Shown here: one piece after another, positions 54,036 to 64,000 of the stretch
Position numbering within the stretch: the stretch's first letter is position 1
Layout: each line of letters begins with the position of its first letter
Source of the DNA: Beverwykella pulmonaria
Lineage: Eukaryota; Ascomycota; Dothideomycetes; Pleosporales; Melanommataceae
Assembly (NCBI GenBank): GCA_001599595.1
Contig: BCHH01000006.1
Span: 596,874 to 660,873 of the forward strand
DNA: 64,000 nt
Reading direction: 5' to 3'
The notes under the pieces: generated by a model
Database searches by the model: none
Seen by the model: the letters and a program-made list of their open reading frames with translations, nothing else
What the model was told of the DNA's origin: nothing
Translations under genes and position numbers: made by a program

Positions 54036-56165
54036 TTACCAAATATCGATGATCTCCGTGCGTAAGATCGGCGGCGGCAGGGTAGTCTCAGTACCACATG
54101 TATTGCACCGAATAGGCGTCTGATTTAAGGCACCATAAAGATAACACTCCCCTATAAGTGTATAGTAACCGTCAACGCTGCGGAGAATAAAAGGGACATG
54201 AGCACCGTCTAGGGCCCACACACTGTCGTTGGTCTGAAATCCTCGTTGGGCGAATCCAACTGAAGTCTCCGTCGCAAACAGTGCTCTTCCCGTTCCAAAC
54301 TTCTGGTATGCGTCCCAGAATTCGAAGATTGGTGCGGTCGGGGGCAAAGTCTTAGGTATTGCCTGCCCAGGAAGGAGTCGTCTCATTTGCCGTTTTGTGC
54401 AAGCACATCTGCCGAATGCCAGTGGAGTCGGATTCAAGAAATTAACAAGATGCGGGTAGACTTTGTGCGAAAGTGTTCTACGGTCAGCGGGTGACCCGGT
54501 TGGAGAGACGAATCCAAGGAGGTGCCCTCGGATCCTCAAGCACTCTAGATCAGAACTTAGGTCCAAAGCTTGACCCCGTGGGGTTTCTGGTAACAAATCC
54601 TCTCCGTAAATATCACATGGCTCCCGTTTGCTGAGAGTGAAATGAAAATCTCGGTTGCAGTAGTGTGAGATAGCCTGTGCATAACTTGCTATCTCTCTGT
54701 TTGAGACTTCCTTTCGTTTGCTGTTGCTGTTCTTATACCAGACAGAGAGGATGTGTCGCCACGTGCCGGTTGAAATAACGGGGTCATCCGACTCCAATGT
54801 TGGTAAATCGGGACCATATCCTTTCATGATCAAATACTCGCGCAGATCGTCTAGTCTTGCATCGAGTGACCAAGATGTTGCAAGCATTTCGCTTTGCGAA
54901 GCATCGAATTGATGCGGCAAGGGGTCAAGGTATTTCTTTCGGTTCCATTGAGGAACCCAACTTGGAGTGCGCATGCAAATAGTATCATCATCATCGAGCT
55001 TAGCACAAGTGTGTGATAGAACATCGACGCAATTTTTTTGCAAAATGAAATGTTTTGCGACATCCAGATAAACATCTTCCACCGCTCTCGAATAGTCCAC
55101 AGGGATATAATCTTGGTAGTTCCGGTCTACAAGAGTAAGAACAGCAAACACTTTGTCTCGAGGATCGGTTGCGGAACAGTTTCGGCTCCTGTGAAGAACG
55201 TCTAAGAGATCTGGGTGGTCTCTTATACTACCAGGTGCCCACAGAAGAACACTTGGCGGTACTTGAGAAAACCTAGAACACGATTCAAGCAGCAGTCGTG
55301 TCAGATCAAATGTCCAATGTACGGCTTTACTCCCAGCGATGAGTAGGGCAACTCTTGCTAGCGCTACTTCCTGTAATACCCAAACACGGTCAAACCTAAG
55401 TGCCCTGTTAGTGTTGTTTAAAACAAAAGAGGTGAGTATCGATATGATATATGTTAAGCGTTGGAAGCCTTAGAAATTGCTTGATTGCGACCTCATAGTC
55501 ACTGCAACTTGTTTTTAAGAGCTGTGAACGGATGTGACGTACCAGCTCTGGTGAATGAGTTCCTGCAGATGTTGTTTCGACATTGGTAGAGAATTATACC
55601 TCAAACAATCAAGAGTTCGTTCAAGTTCTTCGGATCCTTGGCCCAAATAGATGAGAACCTGAACAGCATTGGAATATATAACATCCATTATGCCAACCTG
55701 GTGGTTCCTTTCCGCGACGTTGTTTTGATCGATACACACAGCATCTAGCCACAGAAATCTCTTCGCCGTAGGTTTCCTAAAGCTTTGGAGAGCAGCAAGG
55801 CAGTTCTTGGTTACAGCTATACTTCTTCCCTGGGCATATATGCGTTCTGAAAGTGAAGCATCGCCTTGGGATGCCCAGGTGTATGAGACTGCTTCGTAGG
55901 CTGGGTTGTCCAGGAGATTGGCGTGAATGATTTCGCAGATGATCTTGTCGGAAGGACGGCCTGGCAAAATAACAACTAATCTGATTTCTTGCCCCAGGGC
56001 ATAGTTGAGACTCTTGTACAAGTAAGGGCCTGAGTCGGCTACCTGGGATTCCACATCGACGTCTGGAGGATGCTCAAAGAGAGCGAGGCCACACGCCAGG
56101 CAGCAACGAATGCCATCGAATTTCCGGATATCGGAATGCCGACAGTTGGTAGGACGGGATTGCAT
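54036..56165 (-). CDS. HET-domain protein (heterokaryon incompatibility)
   Basis: Exons 56165-55543 and 55395-54036 give 660 residues. The HET domain blocks are clear: YEAVSYTWASQGD (about 93-105), RFLWLDAVCIDQNNVAERNHQ (about 144-164), IYSNAVQVLIYLGQG, and, across the 147-nt intron, SWFDRVWVLQEVALA. C-terminal parts include DPRDKVFAVLTLVDR and a tail typical of larger HET proteins (GYYTLIGECYLYGAL near the end), followed by a CxxC pair. HET proteins trigger programmed cell death after non-self recognition in filamentous fungi. An overlapping upstream frame (56469-56074) encodes a possible hydrophobic leader (KLSSGAFAFAGCVAVLQW) that might be spliced on; I could not settle this, so the true N-terminus may be longer. 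Confidence 0.85.
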
Positions 56166-56752
56166 TTGGAGTAATATCTGGTGCTACAGAGTTATAATTC
56201 TCAAAACCAAAATGCGCTGATGGTTGGGAGATATATTGCACTTGGTTAGCCTGACAAAAGTCGAGGCTGCATTTGGTGGGAAACGCTGATCGGGCTTGCC
56301 ATTGGAGAACAGCTACACAGCCGGCAAAAGCAAAAGCTCCACTAGACAGTTTATTTCCTGAAAACCGAGGCCAGCTTGTAATCGTGTCTATGGTAGATTC
56401 CATTGTAGCAATGTCCAGCAACTTGACTCCTGGAGTCAGGATGCGAATCTGGCTACAGGACTGCTCCATGTGCTATTTCCTTGTATCTGCTAGGGGACGG
56501 CATATCGGCCCTTACAATATTCCCCTAGAGGTGACATATGGTGCAGTAGACAAGATGGGATGGCAAGAGTGGGGTGTTGTAGCGATGTGACAGTGCATGA
56601 AGTCAAGCTTCCAGGGCCTCGGCTCGCTAAAGATTTAGCGGCGGAGATTAGCGGGGAAAAGATACGCTGCTTAGTTCACGACTACCCAACAGCATGAGGT
56701 GTGCTTGGGCCTTTCCACCGCCCTCACAACTCAGTGTATCTTGCCCACGACC
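56166..56752. other. Intergenic; may hold a 5' exon of the HET gene
   Basis: About 590 bp. See the HET entry for the minus-strand open frame at 56469-56074. Nothing else recognised. Confidence 0.4.
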
Positions 56753-59095
56753 ATGAGCGCCCCTCACTCTCCGAACCACCCGACGAGCGAAGAAAACAGC
56801 CCCCGAACCATTGTTTACGACCCCGCAGATCCGTTTTGGCATGACACTGAGGAGGATAATGACGACATGGACTCGGAATATGTGCCCGTACAGGGTGGGA
56901 GTGATGAGGACGAAGATGAGGGGGATTTGAGCTTCCATGGTACATTCCACAGGCATTCTGAAGCACATTTACGTGAGTGACGAGGCACTGTTACTGACTA
57001 ACAACGAGTAGATGCCGCGGAGAGCCTTGGCATATCACTGGAAATTGTGGACGAGTTTGCGGAAGATGATGATGATGATGAAGACGAGCAGGATGAAGCT
57101 GAATCGGCAAACCCTCGCCGGCCTATATACAGTAAGACTCTGAATGAGTATCCGTATGGTTCGGCTAATGATTGCAGTCACCCGAGACCAAATCATGCAA
57201 CTGCTCGGTCACGAGGGCATCGGACGAATATTTGCATCCACCTACGCTTCCCGAGCCTCCCTAAGTCGAAACCCTCGTGCTGCGAATGCTGATGACGATG
57301 ACGACGATGAAGATAGCAGTGAGCCGAGCAACGGATACGACCCTGTAGTCCCTCGGAGGGGGCGGAATCGCGGCAGGGCAGCCTTCCAGAAGGTGCCTAG
57401 TGCAGCGGGGCAGGAGCTTATGAATGCTGGAACATTTGGCTCTAGTCATCGGTCCGAAAACACCATCAAAAGAAAGAAGAGACTTGCTTATAATTTGATG
57501 CGGCGAGAGCTGGGCCTGGGAAGTGATGGACGCCAGAAGAACGCCAATAGGGTCATTAAGCAGGACATGATTCCAGAGTCTATCGCCGATACGATCATAC
57601 ATTACAACGCGAGGTGTTACTCTGGCCAGTTCTCTGACGATGGAAACTTTTTCTTCTCTTGCGCACAGGACTTCCTGGTCCGGATGTATGACACGTCAAA
57701 TCCATATTCCTGGAAGTGAGTAGAACACCCCGCATCGTGCGCGCGTCTAGACTAACAAAGAACGTAGGTATTACAAAGTACGAGCCCGGAATTACTGAGA
57801 ATACCATCATTATTTTTCTAACAAATGCAGTCGGTCATATATCCCCATGGGCAATGGACGATCACAGACGCATCTCTTAGCACTGATAACCGATTTCTAG
57901 CCTATAGCTCTATTAGAAGTACTGTCTGCCTTGCATCAACGGACCCGGATAACGATTCCGATCCAACATTGCTCGACTTTGCAAACATTGGATCCCACAA
58001 CCCTCGAGGCTTTCATACTTACTTTGGTGTAAGACACTATCTTGATCTCGCGAATATAAACCTACTAACGTGACCAGATCTGGTCAATCCGCTTTTCAGG
58101 TGATGGCAGAGAGATTGTAGCAGGAACTGGTGACAACTCCGTCTACGTTTATGACATTGAAAGACGGCAATCCATTCTACGGATACGGGGGCATGAAGAC
58201 GACGTAAATGCCGTTTGCTTTGGCGATGCTCAATCGCCTCACATCCTCTACTCAGGGTCCGACGATACAACACTAAAAGTGTGGGATCGTAGAAGCATGG
58301 GAGACGGACGAGAAGCTGGTGTGTTCTTGGGCCACACGGAAGGGTTGACATATGTTGACAGTAAGGGCGACGGCCGGTATGTCCTGAGCAACGCCAAGGA
58401 CCAGACGGCAAAGCTGTGGGACTTACGAAAGATGATGTCCAAAGAGAAAGCCGATAAGGTGGATATCAACGAACATACGACACGGTTTGAGTATCGGAGT
58501 AATGCTTACGACGAGAGAACCTACCGGCCACATCCTCACGATTGCTCTCTCGTCACTTTCCGGGGCCACAAGGTGCTGAAAACACTGATCCGATGCCACT
58601 TCTCACCCGCAGGAAGCACCGACTCGAGATACGTTTATAGTGGTAGTTACGATGGCTCTGTGTATATATGGAATCTGGACGCCACGCTGGCTGGTAAGGT
58701 CGATGTTCTGAAAGCGACTAAAAATTCGCGGCCGCGAGATCCCAATCTCCTGGCCGAAACGTACGATTTCTATGGGCGGAATGGCGGGAGCTGGATGACG
58801 TGCGTTCGCGATGCTAGCTGGCATCCGAACGCTCCCATTATTGCTGGTCAGTCCAATGCACTCCCTTACATGCTGGCTATCATGGTTAACTTGCGCAGCT
58901 ACATCTTGGAACGGCTGGGGCACTTCTCAAGGCACATGCACTGTGCATACCTGGAACGATGGGGTGGAAGACGACGAAGCGGAGCCCAAAGTGGGCAGAA
59001 GGGTCAACGCTCGCCTGCAACACGACGAGCGCCTGTACAGAAGCTCAAGCCGGCCCACGAGATATTTTTCTGACAACTGGGAAGACGATGATTGA
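56753..59095 (+). CDS. DCAF11/LEC14B-like WD40 protein, seven exons
   Basis: Exons 56753-56972, 57012-57131, 57178-57715, 57768-57777, 57831-58028, 58078-58846 and 58899-59095 give 683 residues. An acidic N-terminus (DEDEDEGD, EDDDDDEDEQDE) is followed by the conserved TRDQIMQLLGHEGIGRIF, then a WD40 propeller including IRFSGDGREIVAGTGDNSVY, ILYSGSDDTTLKVWDRRSM, KDQTAKLWDLRKM and YVYSGSYDGSVYIWNLD. Two WDxR boxes (VWDRRS, LWDLRK) are the DDB1-binding signature of CUL4 substrate receptors. DCAF11 acts in CUL4-DDB1 ubiquitin ligases. Exon 4 is only 10 nt (57768-57777) and intron 1 only 39 nt, yet both keep the frame and restore SWKYYKSVIYPHGQWT. Confidence 0.9.
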
Positions 59096-59377
59096 ACGAC
59101 TAGACTTGTAGGTATAGAGAGCACGTTGATGCATTCGCTTCCCTAAGACGTGCTTGGATGAGCGTGGATGGGACTACGCTTTTTGATGTGAATATGGATA
59201 TAATCAAACTCCCGCTTGCCCAATGTCCGTGTTGTTGTACAGCATTCTTCAGGCCCAGATGTGCGATGCACCCACCCTTGGAGCGCCAATGCAGTGATCC
59301 CCCACCTCCTTTCCCTATACCAGCCGATGCAACCACAATCCCCCCTCGCCCCCTAGAAAGCACGACACTTCCAGCCT

Positions 59378-59692
59378 CTATGACCCGCCGACGAGAATAT
59401 TGTTTACGGGAATGTGGACGAGCTTGACGACATAGCCGATGACACCCATGACGAGGAAACCGACACCGACGGCTTGTGAGATTTCTGGGGAGCATTAGCC
59501 ATGTGAGCTCCCGTCTTGCTGGAGAGGGACACCAACTCAGGAACTCCCGCTTGTCAGGCTTTGTGCATCGGTTGATGAATTGAACGCCATCGCGAACAAA
59601 CTCCTGGGGCACGCTGCGGGATGGTTAGCCCTCCATCATCTGCATCACGGAGGCTATGCGACGTACTCGGCGAACTCCTTGACTTGATCCAT
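59378..59692 (-). CDS. SSS1: Sec61 gamma subunit of the ER translocon
   Basis: Three exons, 59692-59667, 59613-59537 and 59484-59378, encode 69 residues, the usual length for the family. Sequence blocks: MDQVKEFADVPQEFV, then the cytosolic helix DGVQFINRCTKPDKREFLKI, then one transmembrane helix AVGVGFLVMGVIGYVVKLVH, ending IPVNNILVGGS. This tail-anchored protein clamps the Sec61/SecY channel for co- and post-translational import into the ER. The introns are 53 and 52 nt. It overlaps no other gene; the DCAF11-like gene converges on it 282 bp away. Confidence 0.95.
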
Positions 59693-60713
59693 GCCGGCGG
59701 CTGCGATGAATTGGGGACGTGAGGGTGTGCAGGCTCGAGGATTGCGCAGTGATTGGAGTGGGTGGGGGTGGTGTCAGAGGATGAAATAGCAGAGGGGAGT
59801 CGCAGTGCTGGTGATGATGGAGAGGGAGCGGTCGTGGTGTCGCCCCAGAAATTAATACGGCGACGGGGAAACTCTGGACACATCGCTGGATTCCGGCACA
59901 TGCCGCTTGCGCCTAGCTCGTGCCAAGCGCGCGCTAAGCCTGCCCTGACCACCCCGAGCTCCTCGAGGCTCTCCACGGTTCCATCCTGTCTCTCCTCTCT
60001 GCCACTCGACCGCCCCACCGCATTCTTCCACCAGGTCTGTCTCACGCTCGCCTAGCTCACTCACGCACACAGGGCCGTACGAAGCAACCTCTGTTCGCTG
60101 CTCGCTCGAACGCGCGCATCGAACCTTGTTGGACTGGCAAGGCGCGTTGGGCGTCCACCTCGTGGTTCAGCGTCTTTTCTACCTCTCATTGCTCATAGCG
60201 CACATTCCCGCGCCGTATATTCTTGTTGCCGGGGGCTTTGGTAACGCGGTACGCTGCGTGGCGCGCTTACGGTACGGGGCATCTGGCGGACAAGGCCGAG
60301 TTGGCAAGCAAGTGCAAGAGTCTGCGTCTGAGCTTCAGCTTCACATCTCCCCCCATCTGTACCTTTCCCGCTCCGCATCTGCCAGAGGCGATCGGATACT
60401 CATACATATCGCATTTGAGCATCATCATTTCCGGACCTGTTTCCAAGCCATCAAGGGCGGAACTGTACGTATTTCCTCTGTTCTGCGCGACGATTTGTCC
60501 CGCCGACTTCGCACGGCGCGTAGCTTGCGACTAGCGATTCCCTTGAGGGCCCGGTCTCCGTTTGTCTTATCGTTCGCTGATGAGTGCGCCGCACGCAGAC
60601 CTACATGTACTTTGCCCATTAAGCGTGGCACATCAAGTATCTACAAGCCAATTAAAGAATCCAGGAGCATACACCTCACGTACCAATCTATTGCTTGAAA
60701 TACTTACAGCAAA
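59693..60713. promoter_or_regulatory. Divergent promoter of SSS1 and the RRM gene
   Basis: About 1 kb between divergent housekeeping genes. A plus-strand open frame (60126-60698) has no motif and is probably 5' UTR. Pyrimidine-rich stretches are present. Confidence 0.5.
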
Positions 60714-62125
60714 ATGGCAGACGATGATAATTTCGATATCGACATCTACGGCGACGAGACGCCCTCAGAGTTCCAAGAAGCAAGTACCCACCCAGACCCG
60801 AAACAAGAGGATGCCATGATGCAGAATGGTGCCCATCTCGAAGCGTCCACCGAGACCATCGCCGAGCTGCACCCTGAACCGGCAGAGGAGACAGTCAAGC
60901 CAGACAGTGGTGGTGCGAGTGAGGCAGCTAACGGAGACCCACATCACGAGAACGGGACCCAACAGATTGCTAGTACCGGCGGGTCAGCAAACACCCTTCA
61001 CCTTCACAAACAGGCACCTCGACAGCAAGGCATGAAGCGCAAACAGGGCGACGAAGATGAGCGGCCCACCGACCCCGGCGCTACCGCAGCGCTGATGCTC
61101 AACGACCTCAATTGGTGGATTGGTGAGGAGGACATCCGCGGATGGGCGAACCAGAGCGGTTGTGAGGATGAGATCGTTGATATTACCTTCAATGAGCACA
61201 AGGTCAATGGCAAAAGCAAAGGGTGAGATTGGGCCACTTTTACCCTGGGAAGAGTCCGAAGCCATCGACTAACACTACGTCTAGTCAAATTTACGTGCAG
61301 CTGCAATCCCCCCAGGCTGCCACGGCTCTCAAGCACCGGCTAGACGACCTCTACAAAGATCAAGCGCACGCCAAGAAGCCGACAGCCGTTTTCAATCCCC
61401 CGCACATCAACCCCTTCAAGACGCTACCGAAAGATGTCCCGGCTCGCGAGAAGAACCGCGGCGAACGTTCAACGTCTAGCAACTACAGCAGTCACCAGGG
61501 CAGCAACCAAGGTGGAAACTACAACCGCTTTAACAACAACAGGGGCAACTTTAGCAACCGTGGTGCCAACAACAACATGGGTTTCCAGAACCGGAACTTC
61601 TCCAGTCCTGTGGCAGGGAACATGGGTGGTGCCATGGGTGGATACGGCGGCCCAGCGCCCATGAACAACTTTGGCGCCAATCCTATGGGAGCGATGAACA
61701 ACTTTGGCGGTGGCGGCTTTAACCGTGGCGGAATGATGAATGGTGGCATGCGTGGCGGTATGCAAAACCGCGGTGGGCGAGGCGGCAATATGGGTATGAA
61801 CGCCATGGGCGGGATGAACATGCCCATGGGCGGTAACATGATGGGCATGGGTGGCGGCATGATGGGCATGGGAGGCAATATGGGGATGATGGGAGGGATG
61901 GGTAGGTTGGGCGCGGTTCATACTTGTGATATCCTTCTCTAACGCTCCTCACCGAGCAGGCTTTTTTCTATTTGAACACCTGCTGACTTTTGCTTTCTCA
62001 CAGGAGCTCCAGGAGGTTTCGGCGGCGCCCAACCACACTTCAACCCGGCTTTCTTCAACCAGGCACAGCAAGGCGGGGATGGCAACTGGAACCCTCATGG
62101 CGCGAAGCGACCCCGACCAGAATGA
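60714..62125 (+). CDS. RRM protein resembling CFIm68/CPSF6 (mRNA 3' processing)
   Basis: Exons 60714-61222, 61285-61901 and 62004-62125 give 415 residues. An acidic N-terminus (MADDDNFDIDIYGDE) precedes an RRM at about 120-205 (ALMLNDLNWWIGEEDIRGWAN...VDITFNEHKVNGKSKGQIYVQL), where NDLNWWIGEEDI is characteristic of the cleavage factor I 68-kDa subunit. Then comes KKPTAVFNPPHINPFKTLPKD and a long Asn/Gly/Met-rich low-complexity region (NMGGAMGGYGG, GGNMMGMGGGMMG), ending GNWNPHGAKRPRPE. CFIm68 partners CFIm25 in poly(A)-site choice. The Gly/Met region may phase separate, which is inference. The 102-nt last intron is longer than the others here. Confidence 0.88.
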
Positions 62126-63086
62126 GCGCAGTGCCTAAAATCATCTCTTTGGCGTCTAGGTTCTCTACGGTCCAGTCCCAGTCCAATTCCAAATTACCCA
62201 GTTATAAGCCAGATGTACAAGCGACCGAGAGGAGATTTAAGCGAGTAGACTTTATTCCTACGCATATCGAATCATTCACTCGACACGTCTCTCCTGTTCC
62301 GATCTATATTGGTCTCCATTCTTCGCCTCTCCAACACTGCGATTCTTTTGACATCGGCTTTTCACAGAAAACCTTCGGACCATCAAAGCAGTTTTATAGT
62401 TCTCCATATCTCAATGATCTTGGTCGATACACTCGTCGACCCCACGGATCGGAACTCTGTGGTTTGTTACCTTTCCTATACTTTTCATGTGCGGATTCGG
62501 CGTACGGATATCTCACAATCAAGGCCAGGGGTCAGGCTGGCAGGCGTATCTGATTTGGGTTTGCGCATATTAGGGAATGAAAACCTATTCTGTATTACGG
62601 GCTTCTTGTTGCGCATTTCTTTTTTTTGGGTTTGGTTCGGACCACTCTGCATACTGCATGGTGTTTGTCTGCCTATCTTACTGATCATATGGTTGCTGAT
62701 CTGATATCATCGCTGGAGTTGAATCATGTTTGTCTATGTACGATCTTCCACGTAATATGGAACAGCTATATTGGCGCATCGTTTGGATGTACCGTACAAC
62801 TGATGTCACTGCCGAGGTTGAGGACTTGGCTAGCCTTGCACATGACGAATCGAAGTGAGGCGACGCTTTAGATAGAGACTCTGTACGATAGACGAGAAGA
62901 GCATCGCTCAGATATAGGGTCGGGCCTTTGATATCAGACATAAAGGTTATTCAAAAGAGGCATGTCGACATAACATCTGTTTTTGCATCGTGGTTCGTTC
63001 GCAAGCGTAAGCGACATGCAATATATACCTAAATCATGTCTCCCACTCTAAATATATACAAAAGAATCCCTCCTCCCCTCTCCTTT
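62126..63086. other. Convergent 3' intergenic region; no gene seen
   Basis: About 960 bp, including 3' UTRs of both converging genes. Confidence 0.4.
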
Positions 63087-64000
63087 CTACACAGTGATTG
63101 TATAATTTGCACTATTCCCGGCCTCCCTAGGCCAAAACTCAATCGTAAACGTCGTCGACTTCCCTGCACTCCTAACCGCATCCAGCACCGCCGCCTTCAG
63201 AATAACATGAGTAGCATCCCAATCCCACTGCCCGGAATACGTCATGCGTCCCTGTTGTAGTGCGGGGAGGTACTGTGTCCAGTCATCCACCAAGTACGTT
63301 CCATCGCTCTTGACGGCTTTCACAGTCGCAGGGCGCGACTGCCCTGCCCACGTCACCGGGATGAGCAGGTCGGCGGAGGTAGAGGGGAGCGCGGAGGAGG
63401 TGCTGCCGAGGACGGGGGTAGCGTATTGGATTACAGAGATGGTGAGCGGGGCGCCGACAGAGAAGGTGAGTGTGATGGTGGCCAGTGTGCCCGGAGCGGT
63501 GGTGGGCGTGTAGAGCGTGGAGAGGAATGCTGCGGTGAAAGTAACGTTCTTGCCTGAGATGGTGTAATCCGTTCCCGCGACGAGTGTCTTGCCAGTGCTA
63601 AGTTTCGCCGAAACAAGCGTGTTCTCGTTGAGTTCGAAGCCTAATGTCGTAGCCGTTACGCTGGTGTTGTACTTGTGGTAGATGTAGGCAGAGCTTGTCT
63701 GTGTTGTTGCACCATCCGTAGTGCTCTCCGGCAACGCATTCTTTGCGCCTTTAAGAGCGCTCATATGGATGTTCACCGCGACGGGGTCGCGCCATGCATG
63801 TGCAGCGCGGTCAAGCTGGTCGTTTCCGTTGTCCCACAGGATGGGGATGGTGTTGTACTTCATAGCCGTGCGCGTGAAGAAGTCATAGTACTTCCACCTA
63901 GCGGCAGCCTCGAGGGATTGGGGGGAGGCAGACCATTCGCCGATTACGAGGGGGACATTTGTGAAGTTGCCTCGGACGGCGGCGATGTCGGCTTCCATGG
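63087..64000 (-). CDS. GH5 endoglucanase, C-terminal part with CBM_X2-like domain (partial)
   Basis: The frame runs from the right edge of the window to a stop at 63087-63089, so the start and most of the catalytic domain are outside. The first residues in view include VPLVIGEWSAS, the GH5 beta-strand-7 segment with the nucleophile Glu in GEW, then ARWKYYDFFTRTAMKYNTIPILWDNGND, the end of the barrel. From about residue 110 there is an Ig-like CBM_X2-type domain (LVSAKLSTGKTLVAGTDYTISGKNVTFTAAFLSTL) and a second beta-rich domain to the end. These are usually secreted, beta-glucan-degrading enzymes. The apparent Met at 63998 is probably internal. Confidence 0.85.
   Translation of the reverse strand, partial: MEADIAAVRGNFTNVPLVIGEWSASPQSLEAAARWKYYDFFTRTAMKYNTIPILWDNGNDQLDRAAHAWRDPVAVNIHMSALKGAKNALPESTTDGATTQTSSAYIYHKYNTSVTATTLGFELNENTLVSAKLSTGKTLVAGTDYTISGKNVTFTAAFLSTLYTPTTAPGTLATITLTFSVGAPLTISVIQYATPVLGSTSSALPSTSADLLIPVTWAGQSRPATVKAVKSDGTYLVDDWTQYLPALQQGRMTYSGQWDWDATHVILKAAVLDAVRSAGKSTTFTIEFWPREAGNSANYTITV

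Noticed and set aside
61469..61921. Minus-strand His/Ala/Thr-rich open frames opposite the RRM gene.
   Set aside because: Antisense of the Gly/Met-rich repeat region of the RRM protein.

Overview
The window is nuclear DNA of a filamentous ascomycete (Pezizomycotina). Evidence: short GT-AG introns of about 40-100 nt with CTAAC/CTAAT branch sites, a HET-domain gene, a Clr5-domain gene, a NACHT-WD40 (HET-E type) relic, pogo/Fot1-type transposons, and dead transposons whose stop codons sit where Gln or Trp is expected (RIP-like C-to-T decay). The mix resembles Dothideomycetes/Pleosporales, but that assignment is inference.

1-8.5 kb is a nested transposon pile-up. A NACHT-WD40 pseudogene is split by a partial LTR (1-291), a complete Ty1/copia element on the minus strand (312-5963; identical 183-bp LTRs, 5-bp target duplication, half-tRNA primer site), and a solo LTR of the first family (6513-6848). 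A second solo LTR family (1864-2049) sits inside the copia reverse transcriptase. Next to it is a tRNA-Pro(UGG) gene with its normal intron plus a 47-nt GT...AG insertion in the T loop (8360-8490).

11-22.3 kb is ordinary gene space: a Cys-rich secreted protein, a PA-TM-RING ubiquitin ligase, a DUF7730-like protein, an FAD oxidoreductase and an AKR7-type aldo-keto reductase with a one-base frameshift. 22.4-33 kb is accessory: a decayed gene, a secreted protein of unknown function, and three pogo/Fot1 transposon copies.

33.2-39.3 kb holds the most interesting intact cluster: an HSP70-like ATPase and an AIG1/GIMAP-like GTPase transcribed divergently across a 601-bp promoter (with a perfect 10-bp inverted repeat around a CCAAT box), followed by a coiled-coil protein. 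I propose this as a candidate functional module; its function is not known. 41.4-45 kb has a MAPEG protein, a decayed SDR and a Gfo/Idh/MocA dehydrogenase. 46.7-50.8 kb has a Clr5-domain protein diverging from a small unknown gene across a promoter with four repeated CCAAT modules. 54-56.2 kb is a HET-domain gene.

56.7-64 kb is conserved housekeeping sequence: a DCAF11-like WD40 protein with a 10-nt micro-exon, Sec61 gamma (SSS1), a CFIm68-like RRM protein, and the 3' part of a GH5 glycoside hydrolase with a CBM_X2-like C-terminus running off the right edge.
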